Shown here: positions 43,592 through 57,189 of the stretch, piece after piece
Layout: every line of letters begins with the position of its first letter
Numbering within the stretch: the stretch's first letter is position 1
Assembly (NCBI RefSeq): GCF_002776525.5
Contig: NC_045439.1
Location: 116,519,489 to 116,583,488 of the forward strand
Source of the DNA: Piliocolobus tephrosceles
Lineage: Eukaryota; Chordata; Mammalia; Primates; Cercopithecidae
Length of the DNA: 64,000 bases
Direction: 5' to 3'
Translations under genes and position numbers: made by a program
The notes under the pieces: generated by a model
What the model was told of the DNA's origin: nothing
What the model saw: only the letters and a program-made list of their open reading frames with translations
The model's database searches: none

Positions 43592-45412
43592 ACATAGATT
43601 TGTTTTTATGAGTGGTTGAAACATTTGGAAAATCTTCAGCTCACTGTTTACTGTGGTTACAGGATAGCAAGAAAGATAAAGAGATTGGGTTTAGGCATTT
43701 TGAATTTGGCTTTAAGTGAACCCAGTTGCAGATGTTAAATAATGATATTAAGTCAGTCTAACCATTAATGTAAAATGATGTTCAAAAGTTATAGAACAGC
43801 ATATAAATAATTGAAAAACAAAAGATCATTATTTTATTCCTAATTACTAGCCTTGGAGTATGGGTTAACCTTTCCACATCCCTCACCTTTTACATGCAAT
43901 GAGATGCTCAGTGAATCCCAACAATTATCCTTTTCTTAGAGTCTCAAGTTCTTATCCTCTGTTTTTATTAGAACAGCTGTGTTTCAAGCTTGGATTATTA
44001 TTACCTCTTAATTGAACTGTTGCAATTCATGGGTCATTCACTCCTTCAGAGTTACCAACTATGTTTTTAACAAGTTGATTATGCTAATATAGAGTTACAG
44101 TTTTGATGTTAACTAGCTAAAAAAATTAAAACTTGGTGACTACTCATTGTCAGTAAACAAAAAATCATTTCCCAATGTGGTCAATTAAAATCCCCCAAAA
44201 TGGTCATAGTTTACCTTAAAATATTCTTGCTAGACTTTTCTAAGTATTAACCTTGTGTGCCATCAAAATGGGGCTGTTTATTCTATTCCATATGTACATT
44301 GTATTTCACAATATTTGGACCTTAGCTATGTTTTTCCCTCCATCTGGAATGGTCTACTCATAATTTCTGCCCACTGAAATACTTCTTATCCTTCATCCTT
44401 TTCCTTAAGCCTGTGGGTCCTTTCAGCCCTCAACACTCAAGTATGACCCGAATACTACCATTTGGGAGGGGTATATAGAGGCTAGTCATGCGTGGCCTTT
44501 GACCTGGCCTGTCTCATGACTGGCTTATTGAAATGCAGTTTCTGGTTGTCAGATTTTAAGTTCTAGAAACTTCATTTTTTAAATAAAACCAGAGTGGCTA
44601 TAGTTTCCAGAAGACAAATTCAGGCTCGTAAGCCCCCCAAAATTATTTTTATGGACTGGAGTGCCTGCATACTAACAGAGTAAGTGACGTGCTTTTCTTG
44701 GATATTGCCTTTCTGCAGCAAGTTGTCTGCAAAGCAGATTCAGAAACTGGAAAGTTGCTCAATTGACTCAGAATTGAAACATAAGGAATTGGTTGGTCTT
44801 GAAGGATATTCCATCCAGGTTATGGGAAAATCTTGTTGAGTCACCTGATAAGATTCTTTTCCTTGGATAATTTGATGTAAACAGTGGAGGATTCCTCAGG
44901 TTCCAGTCTTTTATCTGTCGCTCCAACTGACTGAATTACAGTTCTCCTTTACATCTTCCATTCTGATAGTATCATTCTAAAGATGTCATTTTGTTACCTT
45001 GTTTTAAATTTAGCAACTTCCTGTCCATATCAATGAACTTGTAAAGTAATCCAGGTCTAGAAAACCACATTTAGATCTATCTAGTCCATCTACTATGGTG
45101 CCAAAATCTTTGGATGGCTGTTCTCATACATCATGTGTTTGTTTTTGAACCTTTGTAGTCTCAGAATGTGCTTTTTATCTGAACTTACACAAGAATTATT
45201 AAATTGCCTTGTGCATTAGATGTATTCCCTTCTTCCTTTCTTAATCGATTTGTATTATGGTTATTGGCAAACTGGCCTTATTTACTAGTCAGATCTAAAT
45301 TTCTTAAAAGCTGGGACTATTACTTATTCTTGTTTGGTTTTTCTGTAGTCTCAAGTAGAGTCACTTTTTTTTTTTTTTTCAGAAATGTAGCTTTACGTTC
45401 ATTTCTTCATTT
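43592..45412. other. unannotated DNA
   Basis: No clear element. The part at 44320-44420 (CCCTCCATCTGGAATGGTCT) weakly resembles L2. The rest is AT-rich and unassigned. Confidence 0.4.
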
Positions 45413-45488
45413 ATTTATTCATTCTCTCCTTCCCTCTTTCCCACCCTCTCTCCCTTCCTTTCTTCCTTCCTTCACTCCTTTCTTCCTT
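45413..45488 (+). repeat. pyrimidine-rich low-complexity tract
   Basis: (CTTC)/(CCTT)-type tract, interrupted. It accounts for the Ser/Pro/Phe-rich frame at 45204-45614 and the Lys/Glu-rich frame on the other strand. Confidence 0.9.
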
Positions 45489-45775
45489 TCACAGACATTT
45501 ATGAAACATGTACTATTTGCCAGGAATGTGTTAATGTCTGAGATTACAGGTATAAAAGACGTAGACCCTAATAGCATAGTTACTGCCACTGATTGCCTTA
45601 AGCTCTTCACGTGATTAATGTAAGACCACCAAAAGGTAAGTGTTAATACTCTCCACTTGTTTTTTGTTTTGTTTTGTTTTCTAATAAGCATACTGAGGTT
45701 CAGAGAGAAAAAATTGACTTTCTTAAAACCACAGTTAGTGAAATAGCTGGGATTTAAGATCAAGGCGGTTGCCTC
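45489..45775 (-). mobile_element. MIR, reverse, diverged
   Basis: AGACATTTATGAAACATGTA CTATTTGCCAGG, then AGCATACTGAGGTTCAGAG and CACAGTTAGTGAAATAGCTGG match the antisense MIR across its length, with a T-rich insertion near 45660-45680. Confidence 0.65.
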
Positions 45776-45839
45776 AAGTGGTTCTTTTTCCCTACTGCTT
45801 ATTCATGTTCGTTGGAGGCAATTTTATGGTTTAAGGTAC

Positions 45840-46145
45840 TGTGATGGCTAGCTACAAGTGTCAACTTAGCCAGGCTGTGGAGGCCAGTTGTTGATTAAAC
45901 ACTTATCTGTGTGTTGCTGTGAAGGTTTTTTGTAGGTATGGTTAACATCCACATTCAGTAAGCTTTAAGTAGAGTCATTAGCCTTGATAATGTGGGGAGG
46001 CCTCATCAATCAGTTGAAGACCTCAAGAGCACAAACTGAAAAGAAGTTTTGCCTCAAGACTGCAGCACCAATTCCTGCCTGAGTTTCTAGCTAGCTTGCC
46101 TGCCCTTTGATTTTGGATTTTCCAGTCTCTACAATGGCATGAGAC

Positions 46146-46187
<42 letters not shown>

Positions 46188-46228
46188 GTCCCCTTTCTCT
46201 GGAGAACCTTGACTAATGGGCTGATACA
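45840..46228 (+). mobile_element. MLT1-type MaLR solo LTR
   Basis: From TGTGATGGCTAGCTACAAGT, through AGTGTCAACTTAGCCAGGC, GGCCTCATCAATCAGTTGAA and CCTTTGATTTTGGATTTTCC, to TCTCTGGAGAACCTTGACTA near its end. An old MaLR family LTR. A (CA)n has replaced the usual AATAAATCTC-type part near the 3' end. The TSD is unclear (GGTAC/GGTTC). Confidence 0.75.
46150..46185 (+). repeat. (CA)n microsatellite
   Basis: About 18 CA units inside the MLT1-type LTR. Confidence 0.97.
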
Positions 46229-46952
46229 GGTTCTGACAGTTAAATAGACAAAATATTACACTAGCGTTTTTACTGCATTACTTGAAACTCTCAAATTAAA
46301 AGTGTTTTAAAGTTTAAGATGTATATGCCATATAGTAATTTTATTTTAAATAGGGAGGATTGGTGCCAGAGGTCTTATCATGAAGGGACCAAGTGTACAG
46401 ATAGAAGGAAAGGGATGAGGGACTGTTTTGCAAGGTGACTGAAAAAATAGAGGGATGTCACAACCTAAAGGTGGTCACATTATAGCTGTCCAGGGAAAGA
46501 TTTATAAAATTGTTGAAGACACTCATTTCAAAAAAAATCAAATAACAAAAAACACACATTTTTTTTCCCTGTAATTTGACATTAGCATGTCTATGTATAG
46601 TCTGTGGTGTTCACAATTTTACTTTTCGGTTTCATAAGGTAAAGCAAGTCAAATATTTTCCTGCATGTAGAGTTGAAAAGCAAAAAGTAGTGATTTTAGG
46701 AATTTGGATTTCAGTCGAAAATTTCATTATTAGGCCCAAAGTTATTGAGGTGAATCCATAAGAGTTTTTTTGTCTGTTGCAAATCAGAGTTAACCCACCA
46801 ATAAAACCCCGGGGTCTAGAACACAGGTTTTAATGAAATAGAAATGGACACATGGAGGAACAGAGTGTTAAACAAATGCAAGCGTGCCTCTATGCAACCA
46901 GTAGCAGCTCTCCTTGGAATGGGATATCACAGCCAAGTTGATTGGAGACATA
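46229..46952. other. unannotated DNA
   Basis: Nothing recognised. Confidence 0.35.
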
Positions 46953-47554
46953 CAGTTGATGCTTATTGTTTGTGGAAGTTCTGTTCTGTCACATCATCTT
47001 AGTTAGCAAATGCTGAACCATTTCTCCTGGGAGAAATACAGGGTAGGTTAGTTCCTGTGAGTCTCTTTTCACATTTTTCTGAACGATCTATACATAATCT
47101 CATTTATATGTGTTTCTGTTTTAGAGACACCTTATTTAATCTACTCATGGTCAATAGCGGTCAAACTCATGCCTGAACTGAGTTTATCTAACACATGTAT
47201 TTTCTCTGTGAGACACATAACAGCCTTCTTGCACTTAGGAACACTAGACGGCACTTCAACACTATGCTTGGGGCTCCTTTCGAGCAGCATGATCACCAAG
47301 AAGAAGCACAAAATGCAAAAAATGTGGCATTAAATAGACCATGAAAAGAACACTGTTGAGAGCATGAGAACTGAAACAAGAAGGCAGTGTAAGCTGGGAA
47401 GGCGCACATTGGGCAGCTCATTTTTTTGCCACTCTGTGCATGTCTGCAAATGACCCCGAAAGCACCACAGTATTTATTTTGCTGTCATAAATACATTTTA
47501 ACAAGTAGATGAATTTGCAAATAAGGAATTGGCAAATAATGAGGATCGGATCTA
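46953..47554 (-). mobile_element. Tigger-group DNA transposon, reverse, with transposase start
   Basis: Left inverted end CAGTTGATGCTTATTGTTTG after a TA (46951-46952); the right end is decayed (AATAATGAGGATCGG at about 47536). On the minus strand a degraded frame at about 47275-47120 keeps KKAVMCLTEKIHVLDKL, the helix-turn-helix start of a pogo/Tigger (CENP-B-like) transposase, then stops. The catalytic domain is absent, so this is a non-autonomous derivative. The subfamily name is not certain. Confidence 0.65.
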
Positions 47555-50329
47555 CATAAGTAGTTTGGGTCTTCCTGGAAGATAAAACTATTTGTAGTTA
47601 AATAGCTTCCCCAAAGACACTGTAAGAGAGTGCAGTGCTGCCAAAGAACAGTGTTTGGCTTCTAAAGATTTTATGTTCATTTGCAAGATTATTTAATAAA
47701 CATTTTTAATCGTTGCTATTGCAGGCTTTTAGAAGAAAATCTGTGCTGTAAATAACAAAACTTTAACAATGGCAGTATGCTTTCCTCAGGAATCCCTGAG
47801 CAATTTCAGGTGTCTGTTTTGAACCACTGGAGTGATTAATAAAATCAGCACAAATAAATGAAAAATCAAAATTCAAGCAAAGTAATTTGTTATCTTTTCC
47901 AAAATATTAATAGGGAAGCAATTTGTTTTCTTTCACCAAGATTTACAGAGTCAGTTCATTAAAATATCACTTGTTTAACCATGTTAAAACAATTACTTGT
48001 TTAACTGAGGTTTTCACCTTTTAATGACTTTTGTCATATTGAAATTTGCCAAGAAATTAGCAAGTCTACAACTTTGATTCTTGCATACTATTTTAGTACT
48101 TTTAGGTTGATGCCAATCCTTTAATTCTTTATTTGTCCAACACTTAGTATGTGCAAATTTCTTTGCTTAAGAATTCTGAATTAGCAAAGCAGGGATTTTC
48201 TTGACTTAAGCAGCTGCCAAATCGTGGAGGTACTCCCACCCAAGAAAGAGGAGTAAAAGTGAGAGGAGCTCTTTTACGCTCCTGCAGCAAAATTAGAACT
48301 CAAGGACAGAGGGGGTACAACAGCTCAACTGCTGATGAGATTATATTAAAAGAAAAGAAAAAGAATCAGTGATGTGGAAGATTATTGAATTTTTTTGTGA
48401 ATCAAGATTTCCTCCAATAGCTCATTGTACACTGAATAAAAAAGGTTGGGTTATATTTTTATTCTGAAAAGATATCGCAAGCCATTTTTCTCAGCCATTT
48501 CATAAATTAGAATGGGAAAAAATAGATTTATATTATAGCAAGTACAATTTAGTTTAGACTAGTGATGGGGGGATACTACCAGAGGACTACAATTATGAAT
48601 ATTTATAACCTGAAATAGATGTAAGAAGTAAATTAGAGAAATTAACATGGGCAATAATCATATTCATACAGTGACACTGACTTGGAGAGAATTATATTAG
48701 GTAGTCAGAGGACTTTAGCCTATTGCTGCTTGAAATTATGTATACATGGATCCTTAATGTTCTGGGCTTGAATTTGAAAGGCTCACTCATCAAGATTTTT
48801 AGACACATTATATTTGCTTTTGCAAATTAGAAGCTCCAACCACAGATGCAAGTATACATTGCCATGTGTGGAATTAATGCTTCAGACAGCTTATGAATAT
48901 GTATGTGTATTTTGGTGGCGCTTCTGCTACATGAGTCTGAAAAGCAGTGGGAAGTGGGTGGAACTGCGTGGAACTGCATATTGCTGTCAGAAAAGTGCAA
49001 TTCTCAAAGAAAAAAATATAGGGGCAAATTTTCATTTCAGACATGTCTGCAGAAACATAAAATTTTCCCAAAGAGGAAAGCTGATATTTGTCCATTTTAA
49101 TTGTTAAAATTTCTGTTGACATCTTCACAACTTGGAAATATTCTGAGGCCAATCCTTTATATTTAAATATACTTACATCTTCAAGATGGTTTCTGGAATG
49201 CCTGAAGTTTCGATATGTAGTGAGATTTATATGGCATTGAGTTCTGTAGTTACAGTTAGAGCTGATTGAATTCCTGGTATATATGGGTTGGGTCTAGCTT
49301 GAGTTATAGTGGGTGGTTTTATGTCTGTATTTCACCAGGATGTTGGTATTAACCTCTGATTACCTCAAAATCATGTTCATCTTGAAAAAGAAATACAATA
49401 TAAATGGCAGTACATTTGCAATCTGTTCCACTTTATGGGCACCACTTGTAAGTCATGGTACCTGGGCAGGTTGGGGTGGAGGAACAGGAAAGCCAAGGTC
49501 GGTAGCAGCTCCTGTGGTGGTGTGTGTGTCTGCAGCAGTGCACGTGCTTCCAGGTTCCCTGGGCTCAAGAGGACGAAGGGTCTGCACCAACTGATTGTGG
49601 CCCCCTTGGGTAGTTTGAATTAATTACCCGTTATGATCAGCCCCCTTTTATAAAAGTTTTAGGGTGTTCCGGAAAACCTTGTCACTCAGTGATGGTTTGG
49701 TGTAAGGGTCTGGTTAGAGCAGAATCATGATATTTACATGTTTCACATGCTCTAACAATACAATTCTGATACTTCAAACAGATGTTTAAACAATTCCTAA
49801 CAGTACATTTTAGACATCAAATTGAACCAGTGACAGATAATAACATAATTCCTATTGCTCTGTTTTATTGATTTAAACTTATTGCATTTGATCGATTATT
49901 ACCAAAGAGATTTTAATCCATCACTTACACACAATTTGTTTACAAGGCATACTGATATCCTCCTAAAAGACCTTTTGATATGACTGTGCATATTCACTGT
50001 TCTTGAAGTAGTCCCTCAGGCTAGTTCCCTTTACCCAAGTTATCATTTAGAAAAGGGAAAAGAACACTTGGCTGTTGCTTTTGATATGTAATTAGAGTGC
50101 CTGTAAATTACCTTTTATCATAGGTCTGGTCTAATGGAGGGTCCAAAGTTTTCTAGGCAACAATACTTTCTTCCATTTAGCCTTAGTCATCATTTCTTAA
50201 TGGCCTCCCTCATTAGAGCTCTAAATTGGATTAAGGTTGTATGTTATCCAGGAACTTTATAAAGAATTAATTGTTATAAATTTTCATTTGTCTTAAAAAA
50301 CAACAACAAAAACTCTCACATCTGTTAAC
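47555..50329. other. mostly unique DNA, possible conserved block
   Basis: No element recognised. The part at 47620-48100 is repeat-free, with several TAAT cores and AACAATGG/ATTGTT-type Sox-like words, which resembles conserved non-coding DNA. The part at 49430-49620 is GC-richer and contains a short (TG)n; its frames (49313-49594) have no domain. Confidence 0.4.
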
Positions 50330-50800
50330 CTCCCTTGCCCTTCTAGCTTCTGTGCCATTCTTCATTTCCCTTTGCAGTGCAACTCAACATGTCTACACTT
50401 GTTGTCTCTAATTCTCCTTTAATTAACTCCTAAACATACTTAAATCGGACTCTTGCCCTCACCATTCCCCTAGAACTCTGGTCAGGTTAAACAGTGACCT
50501 TTAAGTTACTATATCAGTGGGTTAGTGTTTGGCCTTCATCTTACTTGACCTATCCAGAGCATTAGAGACATGTATCTTCCTAGAGGCCTGTGACTCACTT
50601 GTTCCTCCACATTTTTCGTACCTTTTAATTTTGGAATCCCTGAAAGGTGAGCACTTAGTCTGCTCATCTATTTGCAGTTATTGTTGGGGATCTCATTCAG
50701 TCTCATGACATTAAATATCATTTATAGACCGATGACTACCAACTTAATGTCATTAACCCAGACATTTCTCCAAAACAATCAATTTTCCTATTTCAGGAAC
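50330..50800 (+). mobile_element. LINE-2 ORF region fragment
   Basis: Ordered match to the L2 coding part: GGCCTTCATCTTACTTGACC TATCCAGAGCATTAGAGAC (50532-50570), GGGGATCTCATTCAGTCTCATG (50686-50707) and ATAGACCGATGACTACC (50725-50741), which corresponds to the L2 RT active-site neighbourhood. Frames are broken. Confidence 0.75.
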
Positions 50801-52119
50801 TATAGGAATTTTTAGCTCTACATCAAAAATTTTAATAGACAAGTTTTGGATCTTCCACCAGAAACAAAAAGGAGTCAATAAAGTGATAATTTTAAAATTT
50901 TGATATTGTTATGATTAAACATTCATACTAATTTCCAAATTCCAGAGTTAGGAAGTTTAACCTAAGATAGACAAAATAAGAGAGAGAAACTAGAATCACT
51001 CAATTTAGGAAACTGCATCATGCATATTTACATAATTTTTATGCATACTTGTTGATTGCTATTTCATATTTAAGGTTATTTACCTAATAAACTAATTCAT
51101 GCCAACACAATGTACCATGTAATCCAATGGGAGATGTCATTTAGTGAGATAAATCATTTGCTTGTTTAGAAGAGTGTTACAAATATGAGTATCACTGTTA
51201 TTTATATATCAGTAGATGAAAGAAGAGTATAGCATTTATAACTAAAGAAGAGACACATATACTGATACGACCGGCTGATACATTTAAAGTGATCTTAGTA
51301 AATTATGTTTATTTTGCTTACCTTCCTTTGTAAACTTTGTCCTTTTTGCCTATCTACCAATAGGCAGTCAACTACAATGCTTAAACACATTGAAAGTTGA
51401 TTTATAACTAAAATGCATAGTCCACGGACTATTTCTTATATTTTTGGGCATAAAAATGTCCAAAAATTTTTAATGATGAGCATTCCAGAACATTTTGCAT
51501 TCTGAGTCTTACATGATTGTTTTAATATCTGGAATTGGGGAATATTGCACATTGTGGAATTTATCATATTCCTTAGTTGGTCAGTTTTGCTACAGTTTTA
51601 CGGTAGAAAAGGACTCTGATTTGAAAGCAATTTCAGGCTGATTCATTTCAACCTTAGAGTCACCAAAATGTTTACTCATCCTCTAAATTACAATAATACT
51701 ACTTATGTTGAAGAAAAACAATGTTTAATTAAAACTTTCATAAATGTTTAGTAGTGTTTATTATGTGAAAATTAGGTGAGCATATAATGGGAACATGAAT
51801 TATTTAAAACACATTCTTGCAAAATTGAGGTAAGAATACAAAGGAAGATAAACTTTCCCTATAGCTCTTTAGATTCAATGACAGGATGACATTTAGTATA
51901 TAAAAGATACTGAATGTAATTAAATAAGTGTATATAAATAAATATATACTTCAAATATATAAAAAGAGACAAAAGCAACGGGATTTAGGATGTGACATTT
52001 TCTGGATTTCTCTATGTTTAGAATCTTAATAAATTTAGTAGTTTGATGAACTATTGATCCATTTAGTGACTAGAAAATTGATACTGATGTCATTTAGACA
52101 ATTAATGAAAATGTTTAAG
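50801..52119. other. unannotated AT-rich DNA
   Basis: Nothing recognised over about 1.3 kb. Confidence 0.35.
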
Positions 52120-52480
52120 AGTAATATTCAAAGGACAGATATTCAGAGAATGAAAACAAATGCTGGTATAAATGAAAACACGAATAGTAAATGTGAAAGG
52201 AAAAATGTTCAACTTAGTAATATTATAGAAATGTAAATTAAAACCAGGGTGTGTACTGCTGTCCATCTACTAAATTATTAAATCACTAAAAAGCATAAAT
52301 CTGATTTTTAGTGAGTCTGTAGGGATGTTTATGAACTCACACATTGCTACTAGTATTATAAATTAGAAGAATTTATCAATATTGGGAGGGTTACAACTGT
52401 GATCAGACCTTTGATTCTATCTTTTGGCTTCTGTTTTGAGACTTCCTCAAGAAAACAACTCAAAATAAAATACAGCAGCA
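52120..52480 (+). mobile_element. possible old L1 fragment
   Basis: GAAAGGAAAAATGTTCAACT...ATAGAAATGTAAATTAAAACC (52195-52245) and GAACTCACACATTGCTACTA (52334-52353) resemble the C-terminal ORF2 region of old L1s. Confidence 0.45.
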
Positions 52481-52516
52481 AAGACTTAGTCACCAGACAG
52501 ACTGATACACATATAT

Positions 52517-52591
52517 AGGGAGCGTGGGGGAGGGTTATAAGAGGGGAGGGAAGGGAAGGATAAGAAGGGGCAGAGGGGAGAGAGAGAGAAT
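52517..52591 (+). repeat. GA-rich low-complexity tract
   Basis: Interrupted (GGGA)/(GA) repeats with a pure (GA)n at about 52577-52589. Confidence 0.9.
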
Positions 52592-55149
52592 GAGCCTGTG
52601 TGTGTGAGCTCTTTGCCTTTCAAATATGTATTCTATCAAGAAGTCAGATAGAAGCTCAGTATGCTTTGTAAATTGTTTATATCCATTAGGAATGTATAGT
52701 ATAGCCTGATGAAAATCTATGTTTTAAATAAATAAGTAAATCACTGTACAACATTTTATTTACACAATTATTGTAAATTTCTAAGAGTGTGTATGTAGAA
52801 GGGGAATGAAAGGAATTGCCAACCCCCCACCCAAAAAAAACCCTGATAATTTATAGATGTTATTTAGGGACAAGAGTACTTTATATTTCTATTTGTCTTT
52901 GTTTACTTCACAAATTTACATGTATATTTATAATAATTATTGCATATTTTATACTTTAAAAAGAATATAATAATTTTACATAATAAAGTATACTCTGCTA
53001 AATAATGTGCATTATAAATCATGGCCCTTGTTTTGTTTGAATAAAATAAAAACTCAAAAATAGTCTAAAATACCTTTTAAAAATTCTGAGCTTCCTTTTA
53101 TAGAATCAGCATTGTAACCTAAAATTATAGGTGAGATTTGAACTTAAAATACCTAATAATACATCTGCATTCTATGGCAATGAAACAGACTTAATCACCG
53201 TACGCAGCAGAGACTTGCACACGGCTAATATGCTTGATTTAAAATGGCCACTGTAAAGATCTGCTTGTGTTAGGGGAAACATTGGATCTTAGTAAATTCA
53301 GAACACAGCTCATGAATTGCTATGTTCAGAAAAAATATTACCCTAGCTTGCCTCCATTTTCTCTCCTTAATTTTACCATTAGTGCAAAGATACACCTGTC
53401 CATGGAATAAAAATAATAGTATATGTTTAAGAAAAAAATTCTAATTAACAAATTGTATATTTCCTTTTCTGTGGGTAAACAGCAGCTGTGAAGCCTTTAA
53501 AATCCACTGTTTATTCAATAGAGTTATGTAGAAGAGTTTTGGAGACTAGCTTCATTTTATAAAATCTTTAAGGAAAAAAAACCCAAAAAATGTGTGTTCC
53601 TCTCTTCCTATTTGAATAAGAAATACCCACTGTTCATGCACATGATTATTTTGAACATTGCTCCCATATCAATGTAAGAAACCAAATTGTGCAAGCCAAA
53701 TAGTGTTTATACCTCTTCCCACAGAACACACATGGAAAAGATAGCTGTGATATTCTTTACAGAATGTGAGATTTAGGGCGCACAGTATCTTAGAACAAAT
53801 CAATTCTTGTTAGTGGCTTTTGTTTTCTTTAAGAAGAATGTATCTCAAATTTATCTGAAGGAAGAACAGGGAACAGATGAAATGTTTCTTTGGTTATTAT
53901 AGTTTGGATAGTTTTTTAAAAATTTTCTCTTCTTATTTTTTCCTGTGGATATTTTTTTTGTCAACAGCTTAAAGATTACTACTATATATGAGGTATAGAA
54001 TTAGATGTCTTTTTAAGTGTGATTTCATTCTCTATTCTGTAGAAACACCTACCATTTAAATAAAATTATAGTGCTCCTACAAGCAAAAAATAGGCTTTTG
54101 TTACCCTTGTATATTTATGCATATTTTGCTTTTATTTGAACCACAAGAACTTTCTCCAATTTTGGCAGCACTAATAATCTACAGATTGTCATTTTTTTCA
54201 TGATAGAGTGTGAAGTTTTTTCCAAAAAGAATCTGATTTGTAGCTATCTCTATTTTGCCATGACATTTCCGTGTATGCTTTTGAATGCATTTTGTGATCA
54301 TATCACTTTGATCCAGCAAACATTAGGGGAATGTTTGGCTTTTTAAAGCAATGGCCTCAAATTGGCAGCACTTTAACACTGGTTATTTTACTAAAACCTT
54401 GCTAAGTCAATTTGAATTATTTTTTCCGTCTGGTTTCCATCATATTATTGCTTTCTTCACAAGTATTGCTATGTCCAGGTATTTGTGAGTTGCAAATTTC
54501 CATATAGACAATGAACCTAGTCTTTTTGCCTGAGTTTTTCAACAATGTCATGTCTTGGCTCTTAGAAATTTTCCTGACTGCTGCTGTCACTGAGATACAA
54601 AATTATTTCCTTCCCACTTCTGTTGACTTATTTATAATGGTCACCAAATTTCACAAGCACAAATTGTGCCAAGGTTTGATCTTTGAAACTTTAAATAGTG
54701 AATACAATTATTCTCTATAAATATTTGTAACAACATTTGAGACAAATTGATATGTGAAATGTTCACAGTGTTAACTAATGTTGAATAATAACACCAAAGC
54801 AGTATCTCATCCTCCCTACATCTATAGAATTATAGTATTAAAATTTGGACCTTCTGACCTTACATAAGATATTTCATTTTAATACAATTTCATGTTCTAG
54901 TCTGTGCTTGGGATTGAAACTAACTTGTGTGCTAATTTTACAGTGACATAAATCTATAGAAAGGAAGTTCAATTTTATATTAACTAACATAATAATTTTG
55001 ACTTTATAAGTTTCATATTTTCATATTAGAACATGATTTTGTGTACTTTGAAGGAACTTTTAGTAATTTATTGCATTGGAGGGAAAATGTTGGCAGAGCT
55101 TCAGTTTTGTTGATCTGTAACATGGGATTATATGTCATTTTTGTAGAGT
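52592..55149. other. unannotated AT-rich DNA
   Basis: About 2.5 kb with no family recognised and no credible frame. Confidence 0.35.
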
Positions 55150-55855
55150 GAGAAATCAATAGGTACACCTTTAAAACAGCTAGTATTAAAATGATTTACT
55201 GTACCCAGTGTTGGTAAGTATCTGAAGGAACTGCAAGTTTCATACACTGCTCATGAGAACATATAATACCACAGTCACTTTGGAAAACAGCTTGGCAATT
55301 TTTTTAAAATGTTAAATACCTGTCATATATTCCAGCGATTCTAATCCTGAGTATGTCTATACCATGAATTGTATACAAATGTCTAAAATAGCTTTATTTG
55401 GAATAATCTAAAACTGAAAATAACTGACATGTCCATCAACAGATGGATGCACAAATTGTGGCATATCCATACAATAGGATATTATTTGGCAATAACAAGG
55501 AATGAAATACTGATATGTGCTACAACCTGGGTGAATCTGAAAATAATTATGCTGAGTGAAAGACATTACACATAAAAGAGTACATATTCATTTTTAGAAA
55601 ATTCTAGAAAGTGCAGTTTATGGTGAGGAAAAGCAGATCAGTGGTTGTCTGAAATTGGCGGGTAGGAAGGAGCTGAGGGAAAGAGTACAGAGGAATATGA
55701 GAGGTGATGAATTTGTTTCCTTGGGATGAAGGGTATGTTCATTATCTGGTAATTTCAATGTTACATTGATATAACAAAGTTTATCAAATTGTCTACTTTA
55801 AATATGTGTACTTTATGTCAACTTTACCTTGGTTAAGTAGTTTAAATAATTAAAC
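55150..55855 (+). mobile_element. old L1 (L1M-class) 3' end
   Basis: ACAGTCACTTTGGAAAACAG (55271-55290), TGTCCATCAACAGATGGATG (55430-55449), GGATATTATTTGGCAATAAC and CAGATCAGTGGTTGTCTG are the end of ORF2 and the 3' UTR of an old L1, in order. About 0.7 kb, heavily decayed. Confidence 0.8.
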
Positions 55856-56829
55856 AAGGTAACACATGTGAAAGCACCTGTCATGTTGCTTTGGAATTAT
55901 AATGCACGTTATTACATGGAAATTATAAAATGATGAGGTAGAGGGAAAATCAGAGGCAGTTTCACTTTCCCTACAAGGAAAAAATGGTCAAACAATAGTT
56001 TTCTCTTTAGATGGGAAAATCGCGGTGTATACTTAAAGATTGGTTTATACACTGGTTCATATTAATTTTGTGTATGTATTCATTAAAGTTACCCCTACCC
56101 TGTTTTGGTTACCTGGTTTTCCACACATGTGAGTGAATACAATAGGAGACCATGGACTCTATAAGTGACTGGTGAGGCTGGGGCTCATTGAGGTCACCTA
56201 GACTGAAGAGGAGCTATGTCAGAGCTTCCATTTTACATGGTCTCATAACATCCTGTACACCTCTGTAACACTTATGACTATCATAATCATGTAATGAATT
56301 ACATAATTAGTAGATTAAGATCTACTCTTTAAAATGCAAGACTAATTTTTTTTCTTCACAGGGCTTTGTGTATAGTTAATACTGTTTGTTCTGTGAGTGA
56401 ATGAATAAAATATCATCACAATCTAATTATGGTATGGGCAATAAAGGCCTTGTGAAACAGTGATTCCGAGTTCTTTAGAAGGATGTATAGTTTAGAGATC
56501 ATTCTAAGCTTAAAAATGGAAGAAAACTATACAGAAATATGAGCAATGAGATTAAAAACTAGCATAGACATTGGAAAATCATAATGTTGTAGATAGGGTA
56601 AGCCAAATTAAAAAATCCTCTGGGGCTGGCTAATTCCAGGGATCGTTAAACTCAATCAATTGATTAGTGCTTGTATCAATAAGAGGGATCAACTCTTTCT
56701 TTATTCAAAAAGCAAAACTAAATAAGTAGCAGTATTTATGGCACATGATCAGTATGTTGTTGAATAAATTATGAATCTTTGTTTTTTTTTAGCTGGAATG
56801 ATGAAATCTAAGTAATAATTAGACTGTAT
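55856..56829. other. unannotated DNA
   Basis: Nothing recognised. Confidence 0.35.
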
Positions 56830-57138
56830 GCCGGGCACGGTGGCTCACACCTGTAATCCTGTAAACACTCTGGGAGGCTGAGGCAGGCAGATCACAAGGT
56901 CAAGAGATCGAGACCATCCTGGCCAACATGGTGAAACCCCATCTCTACTAAAAATACAAAAATTAGCTGGGCGTGGTGGCGTGTGTCTGTAGTCCAAGCT
57001 ACTAAGGAGGCTGAGGCAGGAGAATCGCTTGAACCCAGGAGGCAGAGGTTGTAGTGAGCCGAGATTGTGCCATGCACTCCAGCCTGGCGACAGAGTGAGT
57101 GAGACTCCGTCTCAAAAAAAAAAAAGAAAAAAAAAAAT
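56830..57138 (+). mobile_element. Alu (S-type), full length
   Basis: From GCCGGGCACGGTGGCTCACA to the A-rich tail (57114-57138). A small insertion near 56862-56873 (CCTGTAAACACTCTGGG) disturbs the usual CCCAGCACTTTGGG. Confidence 0.95.
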
Positions 57139-57189
57139 TCCTTGGTAATGCTTCTAACTAGTTTGCATCTTTATTATGAAATAAACAGT

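Noticed and set aside
45204..45614. 136-codon frame
   Set aside because: Crosses a pyrimidine-rich low-complexity tract and a MIR; composition artefact.
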